Of a stretch of DNA of 64,000 nucleotides, positions 44,502 to 52,813 are shown piece by piece. A program made the position numbers and the translations under genes. Below the pieces are notes generated by a model. That model was not told the DNA's origin. It saw only the letters and a list, made by a program, of their open reading frames with translations, and made no database searches. Position 1 is the first letter of the stretch, and each line of letters begins with the position of its first letter. The DNA is from Comamonas granuli NBRC 101663. Lineage in GTDB: Bacteria; Pseudomonadota; Gammaproteobacteria; Burkholderiales; Burkholderiaceae_C. The DNA lies in contig NZ_BBJX01000001.1 of the NCBI RefSeq assembly GCF_000739995.1, forward strand, positions 124,001 to 188,000, read 5' to 3'.

Positions 44502-44561
44502 TGTTTTGTGGCTCCAGTGCTTGATGGGCAAGCGCTGGCAGCTTCTTTTTCTGTAGCAAAC
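44500..44561 (-). repeat. Short intergenic repeat (SIR) copy 7
   Basis: On the minus strand AGAAGCTGCCAGCGCTTGCC, CATCAAGCACTGGAGCC, ACAAAACATCAA. It fills the spacer between dctM and dctP, starting at the dctM stop, so it is transcribed between two transporter genes. Confidence 0.75.
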
Positions 44562-44577
44562 CAAGGAGACCTGAACC

Positions 44578-45612
44578 ATGCAACTGCGCACCTTCCTCAC
44601 TGCCACCGCGGCCGCCGCCACGCTGCTGACCCTGGGCCTGGGCACCGCCCAGGCCCAGGCCTACAAGAGCGAATACCGCATGTCGCTGGTCGTGGGCACG
44701 GCCTTCCCCTGGGGCAAGGGCGGCGAGATCTGGGCCCACAAGGTCAAGGAGAAGACCCAGGGCCGCATCAACATCAAGCTCTACCCCGGTGTGTCGCTGA
44801 TCCAGGGCGACCAGACGCGCGAGTTCTCGGCCCTGCGCCAGGGCGTGATCGACATGGCCGTGGGCTCGACCATCAACTGGTCGCCCCAGGTCAAACAGCT
44901 CAACCTGTTCTCCCTGCCCTTTCTCATGCCGGACTACGCCGCCATCGACGCGCTGACCCAGGGCGAGGTGGGCAAGCAGCTCTTTGCCACGCTGGACAAG
45001 GCCGGCGTCGTGCCCCTGGCCTGGGGCGAGAACGGCTACCGCGAGCTCTCCAACTCCAAGCACGCGGTCAAGAGCCCAGCCGACATGAAGGGCCTGAAGA
45101 TCCGCGTGGTGGGCTCGCCGCTGTTTGTGGACACCTTCACCGCCCTGGGCGCCAACCCCACACAGATGAGCTGGGCCGACGCCCAGCCCGCCTTTGCCAG
45201 CGGTGCCGTCGATGGGCAGGAAAACCCCATGAGCATCTTCACCGCCGCCAAGCTGCACAACGTGAACCAGAAATACCTCACGCTGTGGGGCTATGTGGCC
45301 GACCCGCTGGTGTTCGTGGTGAACAAGGAGGTCTGGAACTCCTGGACGCCCGCCGACCGCGAGGCCGTGCGCCAGGCCGCCATCGAGGCAGGCAAGGAGC
45401 AGATCGCCATCGCGCGCAAGGGCCTGGTCGAGCCCGGCCAGCCGCTGTTCAAGGACATCGAGGCCAATGGCGTGACCGTCACGCGCCTGTCGCCACAGGA
45501 GCGCGAGGCCTTCGTCAAGGCCACCCGCCCGGTGTACGCCAAGTGGAAGGCGCAGATCGGCGCCGACCTGGTGGACAAGGCGGAGAAGGCCATCGCAGCG
45601 CGCAAGCCCTGA
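44578..45612 (+). CDS. dctP: TRAP transporter solute-binding protein (DctP)
   Basis: 344 residues. Signal peptide at about 1-27 (TAAAATLLTLGLGTAQAQA). DctP fold landmarks: GTAFPWGKGGEIWAHKVKEK, the Arg-containing MKGLKIRVVGSPLF that contacts the carboxylate, and ASGAVDGQENP. The ligand is likely a carboxylate but cannot be specified. AAGGAG lies nine bases before the ATG. Third gene of the TRAP operon, separated from dctM by a repeat copy. Confidence 0.92.
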   Translation: MQLRTFLTATAAAATLLTLGLGTAQAQAYKSEYRMSLVVGTAFPWGKGGEIWAHKVKEKTQGRINIKLYPGVSLIQGDQTREFSALRQGVIDMAVGSTINWSPQVKQLNLFSLPFLMPDYAAIDALTQGEVGKQLFATLDKAGVVPLAWGENGYRELSNSKHAVKSPADMKGLKIRVVGSPLFVDTFTALGANPTQMSWADAQPAFASGAVDGQENPMSIFTAAKLHNVNQKYLTLWGYVADPLVFVVNKEVWNSWTPADREAVRQAAIEAGKEQIAIARKGLVEPGQPLFKDIEANGVTVTRLSPQEREAFVKATRPVYAKWKAQIGADLVDKAEKAIAARKP

Positions 45613-45654
45613 GAAGGTGTGAACGAACCCACCATGCCCGCTCATCCCGCCAAA

Positions 45655-45745
45655 ACACACCCGCTCGGCGTTGCAAATGCTCGCCATAGCACGCGCTATG
45701 GCTGCGCTTTGCGCCTTGATCGGCCGCGTTGTGACGGCCTGCTCG
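45655..45745 (+). repeat. Candidate third repeat element (single copy here)
   Basis: GGCGTTGCAAATGCTCGCC, a 7-bp inverted repeat CCATAGC-ACGC-GCTATGG, then GCTGCGCTTTGCGCCTTGAT and CGGCCGCGTTGTGACGGCC. I recall similar sequence from other Burkholderiales spacers, but only one copy is in this window, so the repeat nature is not shown here. It lies after dctP and could act as its 3' hairpin. Confidence 0.4.
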
Positions 45746-45836
45746 GGCACGCCGGATTCATTCATACCTTCTGAGCATGCCTGCGGGCCGCCCCGGGCGG
45801 CGGCCCTGGCGCCGCGCGCCCAGGCGGCGCCCTCAA

Positions 45837-45897
45837 CAGCTATTATTTCAATAGCTGGCAGCGCTTGATGGATCAGCGCTAGGGGCTTTTTTCCCCA
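45837..45897 (+). repeat. Short repeat (SIR) copy 8, overlaps the exporter stop codon
   Basis: CAATAGCTGGCAGCGCTTGA, TGGATCAGCGCTAGGGGC, TTTTTTCCCC. The last 19 bases lie inside the ABC exporter gene (minus strand) and encode its final residues and TAG stop. Confidence 0.8.
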
Positions 45898-47705
45898 TTG
45901 TTTTGCTGCAGCGCCCACATGCGCGCATAGCGCCCGCCGGCGGCCAGCAGCGCGGCGTGCGTGCCGCGCTCGGCGATGCGGCCGGCCTCCATCACCAGGA
46001 TTTCGTGCGCATCGACCACGGTGGAGAGGCGGTGCGCGATCACCAGCGTGGTCTTGCCCTGCGCCACGGCGCGCAGTTCGGCCTGGATGGCGCGCTCGTT
46101 CTGCGAGTCCAGGGCGCTGGTGGCCTCGTCGAAGACCAGGATGGGCGGGTTCTTGAGCAGCGTGCGCGCAATGGCCACGCGCTGCTTCTCGCCGCCCGAG
46201 AGCTTGAGGCCGCGCTCGCCCACCATGGTCGCGTAGCCCAGGGGCTGGGCGGCGATGAAATCGTGGATGTGCGCGGCGCGCGCGGCCTGCTCCACCTCGG
46301 CCTGGGTGGCGCTGGTGCGGCCGTAGGCGATGTTGTAGGCCACGGTGTCGTTGAACAGCACGGTGTCCTGCGGCACGATGCCGATGGCGCGGCGCAGGCT
46401 CTCCTGCGTGACGGCGCGGATGTCCTGCCCGGCGATGGTGATGCGCCCGCCCTGCACGTCGTAGAAGCGAAACAGCAGGCGCGCCAGCGTGCTCTTGCCC
46501 GCGCCCGAGGGGCCGACCACGGCCACCGTGCGGCCCGCCGGGATCTCGAAGCTCACGCCCTGCAGGATGGGCCGCGCCGGGTCGTAGGCGAAGTGCACGT
46601 CCTCGAAGCGCACGCTGGGCTGCTGCAGGCCCTGCAGGGCCGGGGCGCCCGGCGCGTCGGCCACTTCCTGCGGCCGGTCCATCAGGGTGAACATCTTGTC
46701 GAGGTCGGTGAGGCTTTGCTTGATCTCGCGGTAGATCACGCCGAGAAAGTTCAGCGGGATGTAGATCTGGATCATGAAGGCGTTGACCATGACCAGGTCG
46801 CCCAGCGTCAGGCGGCCGGCGGCCACGCCCTCGGTGGCGCGCCAGAGCATGGCCACCAGCCCCACGGCGATGATGCACTGCTGCCCGGTGTTGAGCAGCG
46901 AGAGCGAACTGCGGCTCTTGAGCTGCGCCAGGCGCAGGCGCTCGAGGCTCTCGTCGTAGCGGTGCGCCTCGAACTGCTCGTTGTTGAAGTACTTGACGGT
47001 CTCGTAGTTCAGCAGCGAGTCGATGGCCTTGCTGTGCGCGGCCGAGTCGAACTGGTTGGCCTGGCGGCGAAACTGGATGCGCCACTCCGTCACGCCCACG
47101 GTGAAGGCGATGTACAGCGCCAGCGCCGTGAGCGTGATCACGGCAAAGCCCGCGTCGAAGCGGCTGCCCAGCACGGCCAGCACGAGCAGCACCTCGACCA
47201 GCGTGGCCGCGATGTTGAACAGCGCGAACGACACCAGCGACTCGATGCCGCGCACGCCGCGCTCGATGTCGCGCGTCATGCCGCCGGTCTGGCGCTCCAG
47301 GTGAAAGCGCAGCGACAGGCCGTGCAGGTGCTCGAAGGTGCGCAGCGCAATGCTGCGCGCCGCGCCGTGCGTGGCCTTGGCGAACACCAGCTCGCGCAGC
47401 TCGTTGAACAGCGAGGTGCACAGGCGCAGCCCCCCATAGGCCAGCAGCAGGCCCACGGGCACCACGAGCAGCGCGGTGGCGGCGCCCGGTGGCGGCGCCA
47501 TGGTGTCAACAAGCTGCTTGAGCAGCAGCGGCACGCCCACGTTGGCCAGCTTGGCCCCCACCATGAAGGCGATGGCGGCCAGCACGCGCCCGCGGTACTG
47601 CCAGAGGTAGGGCAGCAGGCGGCCGAGCGTGCTCCAGTCGGAATGCGTGCGCGCCGTCTCGACGGCGGCGGGGGAGGAGGAATCGCCGTGGCGGCGCATG
47701 GTCAT
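45879..47705 (-). CDS. Atm1/ABCB7-type ABC exporter
   Basis: 608 residues: six membrane helices (about 30-310) and a nucleotide-binding domain (Walker [15 protein letters not shown], signature [18 protein letters not shown], Walker [15 protein letters not shown], His in VIAHRLSTV). [15 protein letters not shown] is a hallmark of the Atm1/HMT1 branch, whose members export glutathione-linked or metal-containing compounds. The last residues (EKSP) and stop come from a short repeat copy. Two ATGs six bases apart (47705, 47699) are possible starts. Divergent from the thioesterase gene, 35 bases between ATGs. Confidence 0.9.
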   Translation of the reverse strand: MTMRRHGDSSSPAAVETARTHSDWSTLGRLLPYLWQYRGRVLAAIAFMVGAKLANVGVPLLLKQLVDTMAPPPGAATALLVVPVGLLLAYGGLRLCTSLFNELRELVFAKATHGAARSIALRTFEHLHGLSLRFHLERQTGGMTRDIERGVRGIESLVSFALFNIAATLVEVLLVLAVLGSRFDAGFAVITLTALALYIAFTVGVTEWRIQFRRQANQFDSAAHSKAIDSLLNYETVKYFNNEQFEAHRYDESLERLRLAQLKSRSSLSLLNTGQQCIIAVGLVAMLWRATEGVAAGRLTLGDLVMVNAFMIQIYIPLNFLGVIYREIKQSLTDLDKMFTLMDRPQEVADAPGAPALQGLQQPSVRFEDVHFAYDPARPILQGVSFEIPAGRTVAVVGPSGAGKSTLARLLFRFYDVQGGRITIAGQDIRAVTQESLRRAIGIVPQDTVLFNDTVAYNIAYGRTSATQAEVEQAARAAHIHDFIAAQPLGYATMVGERGLKLSGGEKQRVAIARTLLKNPPILVFDEATSALDSQNERAIQAELRAVAQGKTTLVIAHRLSTVVDAHEILVMEAGRIAERGTHAALLAAGGRYARMWALQQNNGEKSP

Positions 47706-47740
47706 AATGCCTGTTGCAAACCAAACCCGAGATCGTACCC

Positions 47741-48151
47741 ATGTCCCTGGATTCCAGCCGTCCCCCCGCCGATTTGCCCACCGACAAGGAACTGGTGCTC
47801 AAGGTCATTCCCATGCCCGCGGACACCAATGGCAACGGCGACATCTTCGGCGGCTGGGTCATGGCCCAGGTGGACCTGGCCGGCTCGGTGCTGCCCGCGC
47901 GGCTGGCGCAGGGGCGCATGGCCACGGTGGCGGTCAACGAGTTCATCTTCAAGCACCCGGTGCGCGTGGGCGACATCCTGTCGCTCTACGCCGGCATCAC
48001 GCGCGTGGGGCGCACCTCCATCACCGTGGAGGTGGAGGTCTTTGCCGAGCGCTTTGCCCAGCAGGGGGAGTACGCCAAGGTGACCGAGGCGCGCCTGACC
48101 TATGTGGCCATAGACGCCGACGGCCGCCCGCGCCCGCTGCCGGCGCGCTGA
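47741..48151 (+). CDS. yciA: Acyl-CoA thioesterase, YciA type
   Basis: 136-residue single hotdog domain. The YciA/BACH signature is visible: MPADTNGNGDIFGGWVMAQVD (N..GDIFGG, with catalytic Asp following) and VNEFIFKHPVRVGDILSLYA. Hydrolyses a broad range of acyl-CoAs in the cytoplasm, probably as a hexamer. ATG 47741 is used; an in-frame TTG at 47714 is less likely. Convergent with the enoyl-CoA hydratase gene (18 bases between stops). Confidence 0.9.
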   Translation: MSLDSSRPPADLPTDKELVLKVIPMPADTNGNGDIFGGWVMAQVDLAGSVLPARLAQGRMATVAVNEFIFKHPVRVGDILSLYAGITRVGRTSITVEVEVFAERFAQQGEYAKVTEARLTYVAIDADGRPRPLPAR

Positions 48152-48169
48152 GCGCAGCGCCCCCGTCCC

Positions 48170-48943
48170 TCAAAAGCGCGCGAAGTCCGGCGCGCGCTTT
48201 TCGATGAAGGCCGTCACCGCCTCGGCCAGCTCGGGCGACTGCAGGCTCGCCTGCAGCGCCTCGCCCTCGGCCGCCAGCGCCGCCTGCAGCGCCGCCGCAT
48301 GGCCCTGGCGCAGCAGGCGCTTGGCCGCGGCCACCGGGGCGGGCGCGAGCTGCGCCAGCGCCTCGGCCGTCTGGCGCGCATGCGCCAGGGCCTGGCCCTC
48401 GGGCGTCACCTGCGTCACCAGGCCGGCGCGCAAGGCGGTTTCGGCGTCGAAAGGCTCGCCCAGCAGCACGATCTGGCTCGCCAGGCGCATGCCCGCGCTC
48501 AGCGGCAGCAGGTAGCTGGAGCCGAACTCGGGCACCAGGCCCAACCGTGCGAACGGCAACTGGAAGCGCGTGCCCTGCGCGGCGTACACGAAGTCGCAGT
48601 GCAGCAGCAGCGTGCTGCCGCCGCCGATGGCCAGCCCATGCACGGCAGCCACCAGGGGCTTGCCAAAGCGCGTGAGGCGCTGCAGCAGCCGTGACAGGGC
48701 GGACTTGTCGTAGCCTTCGGCGAGCAGGCCGTGCTGCACGCTCTTGAGGTTGGCGCCGGCGCAGAACGCATCGCCCTCGGCGCTCAGCAGCACCACGCGC
48801 ACGGCGGGGTCGGCGTCGGCCTGGGCCAGGTGCGCCTCCAGGGCATCGAACCAGGCGTCGTCCATGAGGTTGCGCAGGCCCGGCTGGCCAAAGCGCAGGT
48901 GCAGCACCTTGTTCTGGATTGCGGAATGGAAGGTGGGGGTCAT
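48170..48943 (-). CDS. Enoyl-CoA hydratase/isomerase family protein (ECI2-like)
   Basis: 257-residue crotonase fold. Oxyanion-hole segments: DAFCAGANLKSV and VAAVHGLAIGGGSTLLLHCD. The active-site loop LPFARLGLVPEFGSSYLLP matches delta3,delta2-enoyl-CoA isomerases (PECI type: Glu in PE, and Phe where hydratases have their first Glu), so isomerase is a better guess than hydratase. The ATG overlaps the stop of the TetR gene (ATGA), so both are one operon and probably controlled by that TetR. Confidence 0.87.
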   Translation of the reverse strand: MTPTFHSAIQNKVLHLRFGQPGLRNLMDDAWFDALEAHLAQADADPAVRVVLLSAEGDAFCAGANLKSVQHGLLAEGYDKSALSRLLQRLTRFGKPLVAAVHGLAIGGGSTLLLHCDFVYAAQGTRFQLPFARLGLVPEFGSSYLLPLSAGMRLASQIVLLGEPFDAETALRAGLVTQVTPEGQALAHARQTAEALAQLAPAPVAAAKRLLRQGHAAALQAALAAEGEALQASLQSPELAEAVTAFIEKRAPDFARF

Positions 48944-49617
48944 CAAGCGGTCTCCATGAAAACGGGGGGCGGCGGGCCGAGGAACAGGGCCAGGGCCTGC
49001 TCCGCCAGGGCATCGGGCGGCAACGGCCCCTCGGGCCGGTACCACTGCACGGTCCAGTTGAGCGCGCCCAGGATGAACAGGCGCGCCAGGCGCGGCTCGG
49101 CGCGCAGCAGGCCGGCGGCGTGCAGGGCCTGCAGCACGGGCATCCAGGGCGCCTCGTACGCGGTCTTCAGGCGCGCAATGGCACTGCGCTGCGCGGGCGA
49201 GAGCGCGCGCCACTCGTACAGCATCACGGGGATGAAGTCGCCCTCGGGGCCGAACAGGACTTGCATGTGGTGGCGCACCAGCGCCGCCAGGCGTGCATGC
49301 GCCGGCGCATCGGCCGGCAAGGCCTGAAGCAGGGCGTCCTGGCTGCGCACGGCCTGCTCCAGGCCCTCGTGCACCACGGCGTGCAACAGCGCGCTCTTGC
49401 TCTCGAAATGGTAGAACGGCGAGCCGCTGCGCATGCCGGCAGCAGCGGCGATGTCGCGCGTGCTCACGGCGGCGAAGCCGCGGCTGCGGAACAGGCGCGC
49501 GGCGCTGCGCACCAGCTCGCGGCGGCGGTTGCCTTCGTCGCGCGCCTCGGGGGGCTTGCGCGGACGCCCGCGCGCACGCCGAGGCGCGTCAGCGGCAGCG
49601 GTGTCGTGCACGTCCAT
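48943..49617 (-). CDS. TetR-family transcriptional regulator
   Basis: 224 residues. After a basic lead (RRARGRPRKPPEARDEGNRR) the HTH reads AAVSTRDIAAAAGMRSGSPFYHFESK, standard TetR (motif around residues 48-72). The ligand domain is unremarkable. Overlaps the crotonase gene that follows; an acyl-CoA or related effector is plausible. ATG 49617 preferred; a GTG at 49626 would add three residues. Confidence 0.88.
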   Translation of the reverse strand: MDVHDTAAADAPRRARGRPRKPPEARDEGNRRRELVRSAARLFRSRGFAAVSTRDIAAAAGMRSGSPFYHFESKSALLHAVVHEGLEQAVRSQDALLQALPADAPAHARLAALVRHHMQVLFGPEGDFIPVMLYEWRALSPAQRSAIARLKTAYEAPWMPVLQALHAAGLLRAEPRLARLFILGALNWTVQWYRPEGPLPPDALAEQALALFLGPPPPVFMETA

Positions 49618-49754
49618 GCACCGCACGATAGCCGGGCTTCAGGTTTTTAGCAAGCGCTTGCTTGGTGAATATACCGGGCGGGCGCGGCACCCCGGAGGTA
49701 TTTGACTTCCGTGGCCCATGCTGCAGGCAACACCCACAGCACATGCAACGGGCG

Positions 49755-49872
49755 CGGCCAGACCAGCGGCCGCCGCGCAAGGGCAGCCCCGCCGCGCTGG
49801 CGGCGTCCCCCTGCCCGCAGCGCACAGCGCTGCGAGAGCGGGGGGAAGGCCCGCAGGGCCTCAGGGGGGTGT
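49755..49872 (+). repeat. Long intergenic repeat, full copy G
   Basis: AGCGGCCGCCGCGCAAGGGC, CGCGCTGGCGGCGTCCCCCT, loop (CCGCAGCGCACAGCGCTGCG), AGAGCGGGGGGAAGGCCCGC, CAGGGCCTCAGGGGGGTGTT. It lies between the TetR gene and the bactofilin stop (9 bases from the latter), on the bactofilin transcript. Confidence 0.8.
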
Positions 49873-49881
49873 TCTATTTCT

Positions 49882-50421
49882 TCAAGCCGGGACGGCAACC
49901 GCCTCTGCCGGCCGGCTGGCGCGCGCTGCCGTGCCCACCTCGACCTCGCCGCTGAGCTGGCCGCCCTCCTCGATCACGAGCTTGCCGTAGCGCACCTTGC
50001 CGCTGACCCGGCCTGTGCCGTGGATGACCAGCTTCTGGCGCGCCGTGAGCGTGCCGCTGAACTCGCCGTGGATCTCGGCGATGTCGATCTCGGCGGCGCC
50101 GCGGAAGGCCCCCTGCTCGGCAATCTGGATCACGCGCGAATCCATGGTCGCCTCGACCGTCCCCTCGACCACCAGCGTATCGCAGTCGGTGATCTCGACC
50201 CCCTTGAGCTTGATGTTGGGCCCCACGGTGAGCTTGCTGCCCGTGGTCTCGGGCACCGCCTTGGGCGCGGCGGCGGCGGCCTGCGCTGCGGCTGCGCTGC
50301 TGGCGGCGGCCTGGGCCGCGGCGTGGGACGTGCCCGCGGCATGCGGCAGCACGGCGGACGAGGAACGGGGGGCGAGCGCATCGGGTTCGCGCCGGCCAAA
50401 GAAGGGGTTTTGCACGGCCAT
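49882..50421 (-). CDS. Bactofilin (polymer-forming cytoskeletal protein)
   Basis: 179 residues. N-terminal disordered Ala-rich segment (about 1-60), then a bactofilin domain of beta-solenoid repeats: TVGPNIKLKGVEITDCDTLV, EGTVEATMDSRVIQIAEQG, EIDIAEIHGEFSGTLTARQK. Bactofilins polymerise without nucleotide and act in cell shape or polarity. CAGGAGAACCG before the ATG at 50421 fixes the start. Single gene; no neighbouring M23 peptidase. Confidence 0.88.
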   Translation of the reverse strand: MAVQNPFFGRREPDALAPRSSSAVLPHAAGTSHAAAQAAASSAAAAQAAAAAPKAVPETTGSKLTVGPNIKLKGVEITDCDTLVVEGTVEATMDSRVIQIAEQGAFRGAAEIDIAEIHGEFSGTLTARQKLVIHGTGRVSGKVRYGKLVIEEGGQLSGEVEVGTAARASRPAEAVAVPA

Positions 50422-50561
50422 CGGTTCTCCTGAGGACAAAAAGCCCATGGTAGGAGCCGTGCCCGCGCCAAACACCCTGCATTGCGCAAGATCGGTAACC
50501 AGGTGGTTCAACCGTTGCATGCGCTTGCAGTCTTTGCAAAGGCCCACAGGCCCGCGCGGTC

Positions 50562-51044
50562 TCAGGACACGATGTAGGCGGCCGCCCCGGCGGACATGAG
50601 CTTGCCGTCGGGGCCGAGGAACTCCATGCGCGTGGTGGCCACGCGCGAGCCCAGGCGCAGCACCTCGGCGCGCAGCTCGAAGTGGCTGCCGATGCCGGGG
50701 CGCAGGTAGTCGATGCGCAGGTCGATGGTGCCCAGCTTGGCGAAGCGGTGCAGGCGCTGCAGGGGCTCTTCGTCCATGTGGCGCGCGCCGATGGCGGCCA
50801 TGACCGCCAGGCCGCCCATGGCATCCAGCCCGGCGCTGATGACGCCGCCGTGGATGCGGTTGTAGGCGAAGTGGCCCACGAGCTCGGGCTTCATGGCGAT
50901 GCGGCCCACGACCCCGTCGGCCTGCAGGCGCTCGATCTTCAGGCCCAGCACCTGGTTGAAGGCGATGCGCTCCTCGAAGATGGCCTTGAGCCCGGCGACG
51001 AACTCGGGCTCGAAGGGCGGCGGCGGTGCGGAGGACTTGCTCAT
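50562..51044 (-). CDS. Hotdog-fold thioesterase, YigI-like
   Basis: 160 residues, single hotdog domain resembling E. coli YigI (a medium-chain acyl-CoA thioesterase): NRIHGGVISAGLDAMGGLAV carries the catalytic HGGv-type loop, and LGTIDLRIDYLRPGIG and AEVLRLGSRVATTRMEF are family segments. CAGGAG six bases before the ATG at 51044 fixes the start. Lies in the acyl-CoA region after a short repeat copy. Confidence 0.88.
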   Translation of the reverse strand: MSKSSAPPPPFEPEFVAGLKAIFEERIAFNQVLGLKIERLQADGVVGRIAMKPELVGHFAYNRIHGGVISAGLDAMGGLAVMAAIGARHMDEEPLQRLHRFAKLGTIDLRIDYLRPGIGSHFELRAEVLRLGSRVATTRMEFLGPDGKLMSAGAAAYIVS

Positions 51045-51074
51045 GGGACTCCTGGGCTGGGCGGGCGCTGCGCC

Positions 51075-51140
51075 CAAAAGCTATGAATCTTATAGCTGCT
51101 AGCGCTCTGTTCAAGAGCGCCAGAGCCTATTTTCATCCCA
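51075..51140 (+). repeat. Short intergenic repeat (SIR) copy 9, near-consensus
   Basis: AAGCTATGAATCTTATAGCTG, CTAGCGCTCTGTTCAAGAGC, GCCAGAGCCTATTTTCATCC. It fills the spacer between the YigI-like gene and the next crotonase gene. Confidence 0.8.
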
Positions 51141-51146
51141 AACCCA

Positions 51147-51923
51147 TCAGCATTGGCTGAAGTCTGGCTTGCGTTTTTGCATGAAGGCGGTGAAGGCTTC
51201 GCGCGCGGCGGGTTCGCCCAGCATGCGGCCAAAGCTCGCACCTTCGGTGGCCATGCGTTCGAGCACGGGCGCAGTCTGCCCGAGCTTCATCAGGCGCTTG
51301 GTCTCCACCAGGGCGGACAGCGGCTTGGCCGCGAGCTTGCGCGCCTGGGCCTGGGCCACGGCATTGCATTCGGTGGGCGGCACCACGCGGTTGACCAGAC
51401 CCACCTCCAGCGCCGCCTCGGCCATGAAGGGCTCGCCCAGCAAGAGCGCCTCGGCCGCGCGGTGGTAGCCCAGCATCTGCGGCAGCAGCAGGCTGGAGGC
51501 CGCCTCGGGGCACAAACCCAGGTTGACGAAGGGCATGGAGAACGCGGCGTTGTCGCCCGCGTAGACCAGGTCGCAGTGCAGCAGCAGGGTGGTGCCTATG
51601 CCCACGGCCGGCCCGCAGACGGCGGCGACCACGGGTTTGGGAAAGCTGGCGATGGCGCGCAGGAAGCGGAACACCGGCGAATCCTGCGAGGCCGGCGGCT
51701 GCTGCAGGAAGTCGCCGATGTCGTTGCCGGCGCTGAAGACCGTGGGGTCGCCCTGGATCACGACCACGCGCACGCTGTCGTCCTGCGCGGCGGCTTCCAG
51801 GGCGTCGGCCAGCGCGGCGTACATGGCGCGGGTGATGGAGTTCTTCTTGTCCACGCGGTGGAAGGTCAGCGTGGTGATGCCGCCTTCGGCGTGCACGAGG
51901 ATGTCGGTCTGCGGTTCGCTCAT
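51147..51923 (-). CDS. Enoyl-CoA hydratase/isomerase family protein (ECI2-like)
   Basis: 258-residue crotonase. Oxyanion segments TVFSAGNDIGDF and VCGPAVGIGTTLLLHCDLVY; active-site loop MPFVNLGLCPEAASSLLLP with the PE Glu as in the crotonase encoded at 48170-48943. Same isomerase-like features. First or second gene of an acyl-CoA group; the ATG at 51923 is 34 bases after the next gene's stop (51958). Substrate unknown; unsaturated fatty acid breakdown is plausible. Confidence 0.87.
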   Translation of the reverse strand: MSEPQTDILVHAEGGITTLTFHRVDKKNSITRAMYAALADALEAAAQDDSVRVVVIQGDPTVFSAGNDIGDFLQQPPASQDSPVFRFLRAIASFPKPVVAAVCGPAVGIGTTLLLHCDLVYAGDNAAFSMPFVNLGLCPEAASSLLLPQMLGYHRAAEALLLGEPFMAEAALEVGLVNRVVPPTECNAVAQAQARKLAAKPLSALVETKRLMKLGQTAPVLERMATEGASFGRMLGEPAAREAFTAFMQKRKPDFSQC

Positions 51924-51957
51924 GGGAGATCCTGGGGGTGTGCGAGGGCGCGGGCCC

Positions 51958-52785
51958 TCATTCCTTGTAGTAGACGATCTGGTGGCTGGTGGCGAGCATG
52001 GTGCCCGCCTCGTTCCACAACTGCGCGGTCTGGTCGAAGAAGCCGTTGCGGAACTCCTGCGCACGTGCCTGCCCGAGCACGAAGCCCGTGCCGGTGGCCT
52101 GCAGTTGCGCGGCGCTGGCGTGGAAGTACACGGTGATGGACACCGTGCCCGCGGGCACCTGCACCGCACGGCGCAGCCACACGCGCGGGAAGAACACGTC
52201 GGCCAGCGCGGCGAGCGCGCAGAAATCCAGCGGCCGCTCGGGCGTGTCGCGGATCCACAGTTGCGTGAGGCTGCTGTCGCCCTGGCCGTTCCAGCGCTGC
52301 GGCAGCGCGCCCGCGACGGGGCGCAATTCGTAGCGGTTGAACCACTCCACGCCGCCCACCGGGCCGATGCGCTCCAGCGCCTCGGGCTGGGGCACGGCGG
52401 GCATGGGCTGATCCGACAGGCTCCAGGTCTCGCGCCGCGCGGCCGTCACGGCCGTGGCCGTGGTCGTGACCACGCTGGCGCCCTGGGCGTCGGTCTGCAG
52501 CAGCGAGACCGTCCAGTGCTGCGTGGAGCGGTTGGTGCGCACCGGCACGGCCTGCACGGTGAACGGCCCCGTGGACAGCGCCGCGGCGTAGTTCACGGTG
52601 AGCGACAGCGGATCGCCCAGGCGCTCGGGGTGCAGCAGGATGGCCTGCAGCAGCGTCGCGGCCGTGATGCCGCCGAACGGCCCGACCATGTTCCAGTACG
52701 CTGCGTGGGTGTGCCCGCGGTAGTGGCCCGGCGCCGTGGCTTCGAGCGCGAGGGCCTGATCGAAGGGGTGGTGGTGTGTGCTCAT
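51958..52785 (-). CDS. Tandem-hotdog acyl-CoA thioesterase (TesB-like)
   Basis: 275 residues, two hotdog halves. The first half carries the HAAYWNMVGPFGGITAATLL region (GG loop); the second half runs ERPLDFCALAALADVFFPRV through ITVYFHASAAQLQATGTGFV. This layout fits the thioesterase-like superfamily (Acyl-CoA_thio_N/C). Upstream by 28 bases is an alpha/beta hydrolase gene, downstream by 34 a crotonase gene, all minus strand, so a small operon of acyl-CoA metabolism is likely. Confidence 0.82.
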   Translation of the reverse strand: MSTHHHPFDQALALEATAPGHYRGHTHAAYWNMVGPFGGITAATLLQAILLHPERLGDPLSLTVNYAAALSTGPFTVQAVPVRTNRSTQHWTVSLLQTDAQGASVVTTTATAVTAARRETWSLSDQPMPAVPQPEALERIGPVGGVEWFNRYELRPVAGALPQRWNGQGDSSLTQLWIRDTPERPLDFCALAALADVFFPRVWLRRAVQVPAGTVSITVYFHASAAQLQATGTGFVLGQARAQEFRNGFFDQTAQLWNEAGTMLATSHQIVYYKE

Positions 52786-52813
52786 GGTGCCGAGTGTGCC
52801 GCGAATCCGCGCA

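Noticed and set aside
45671-45868. 65-codon plus-strand frame after dctP
   Set aside because: Lies inside repeat-like spacer with hairpins; no ribosome-binding site and no homology that I recognise.
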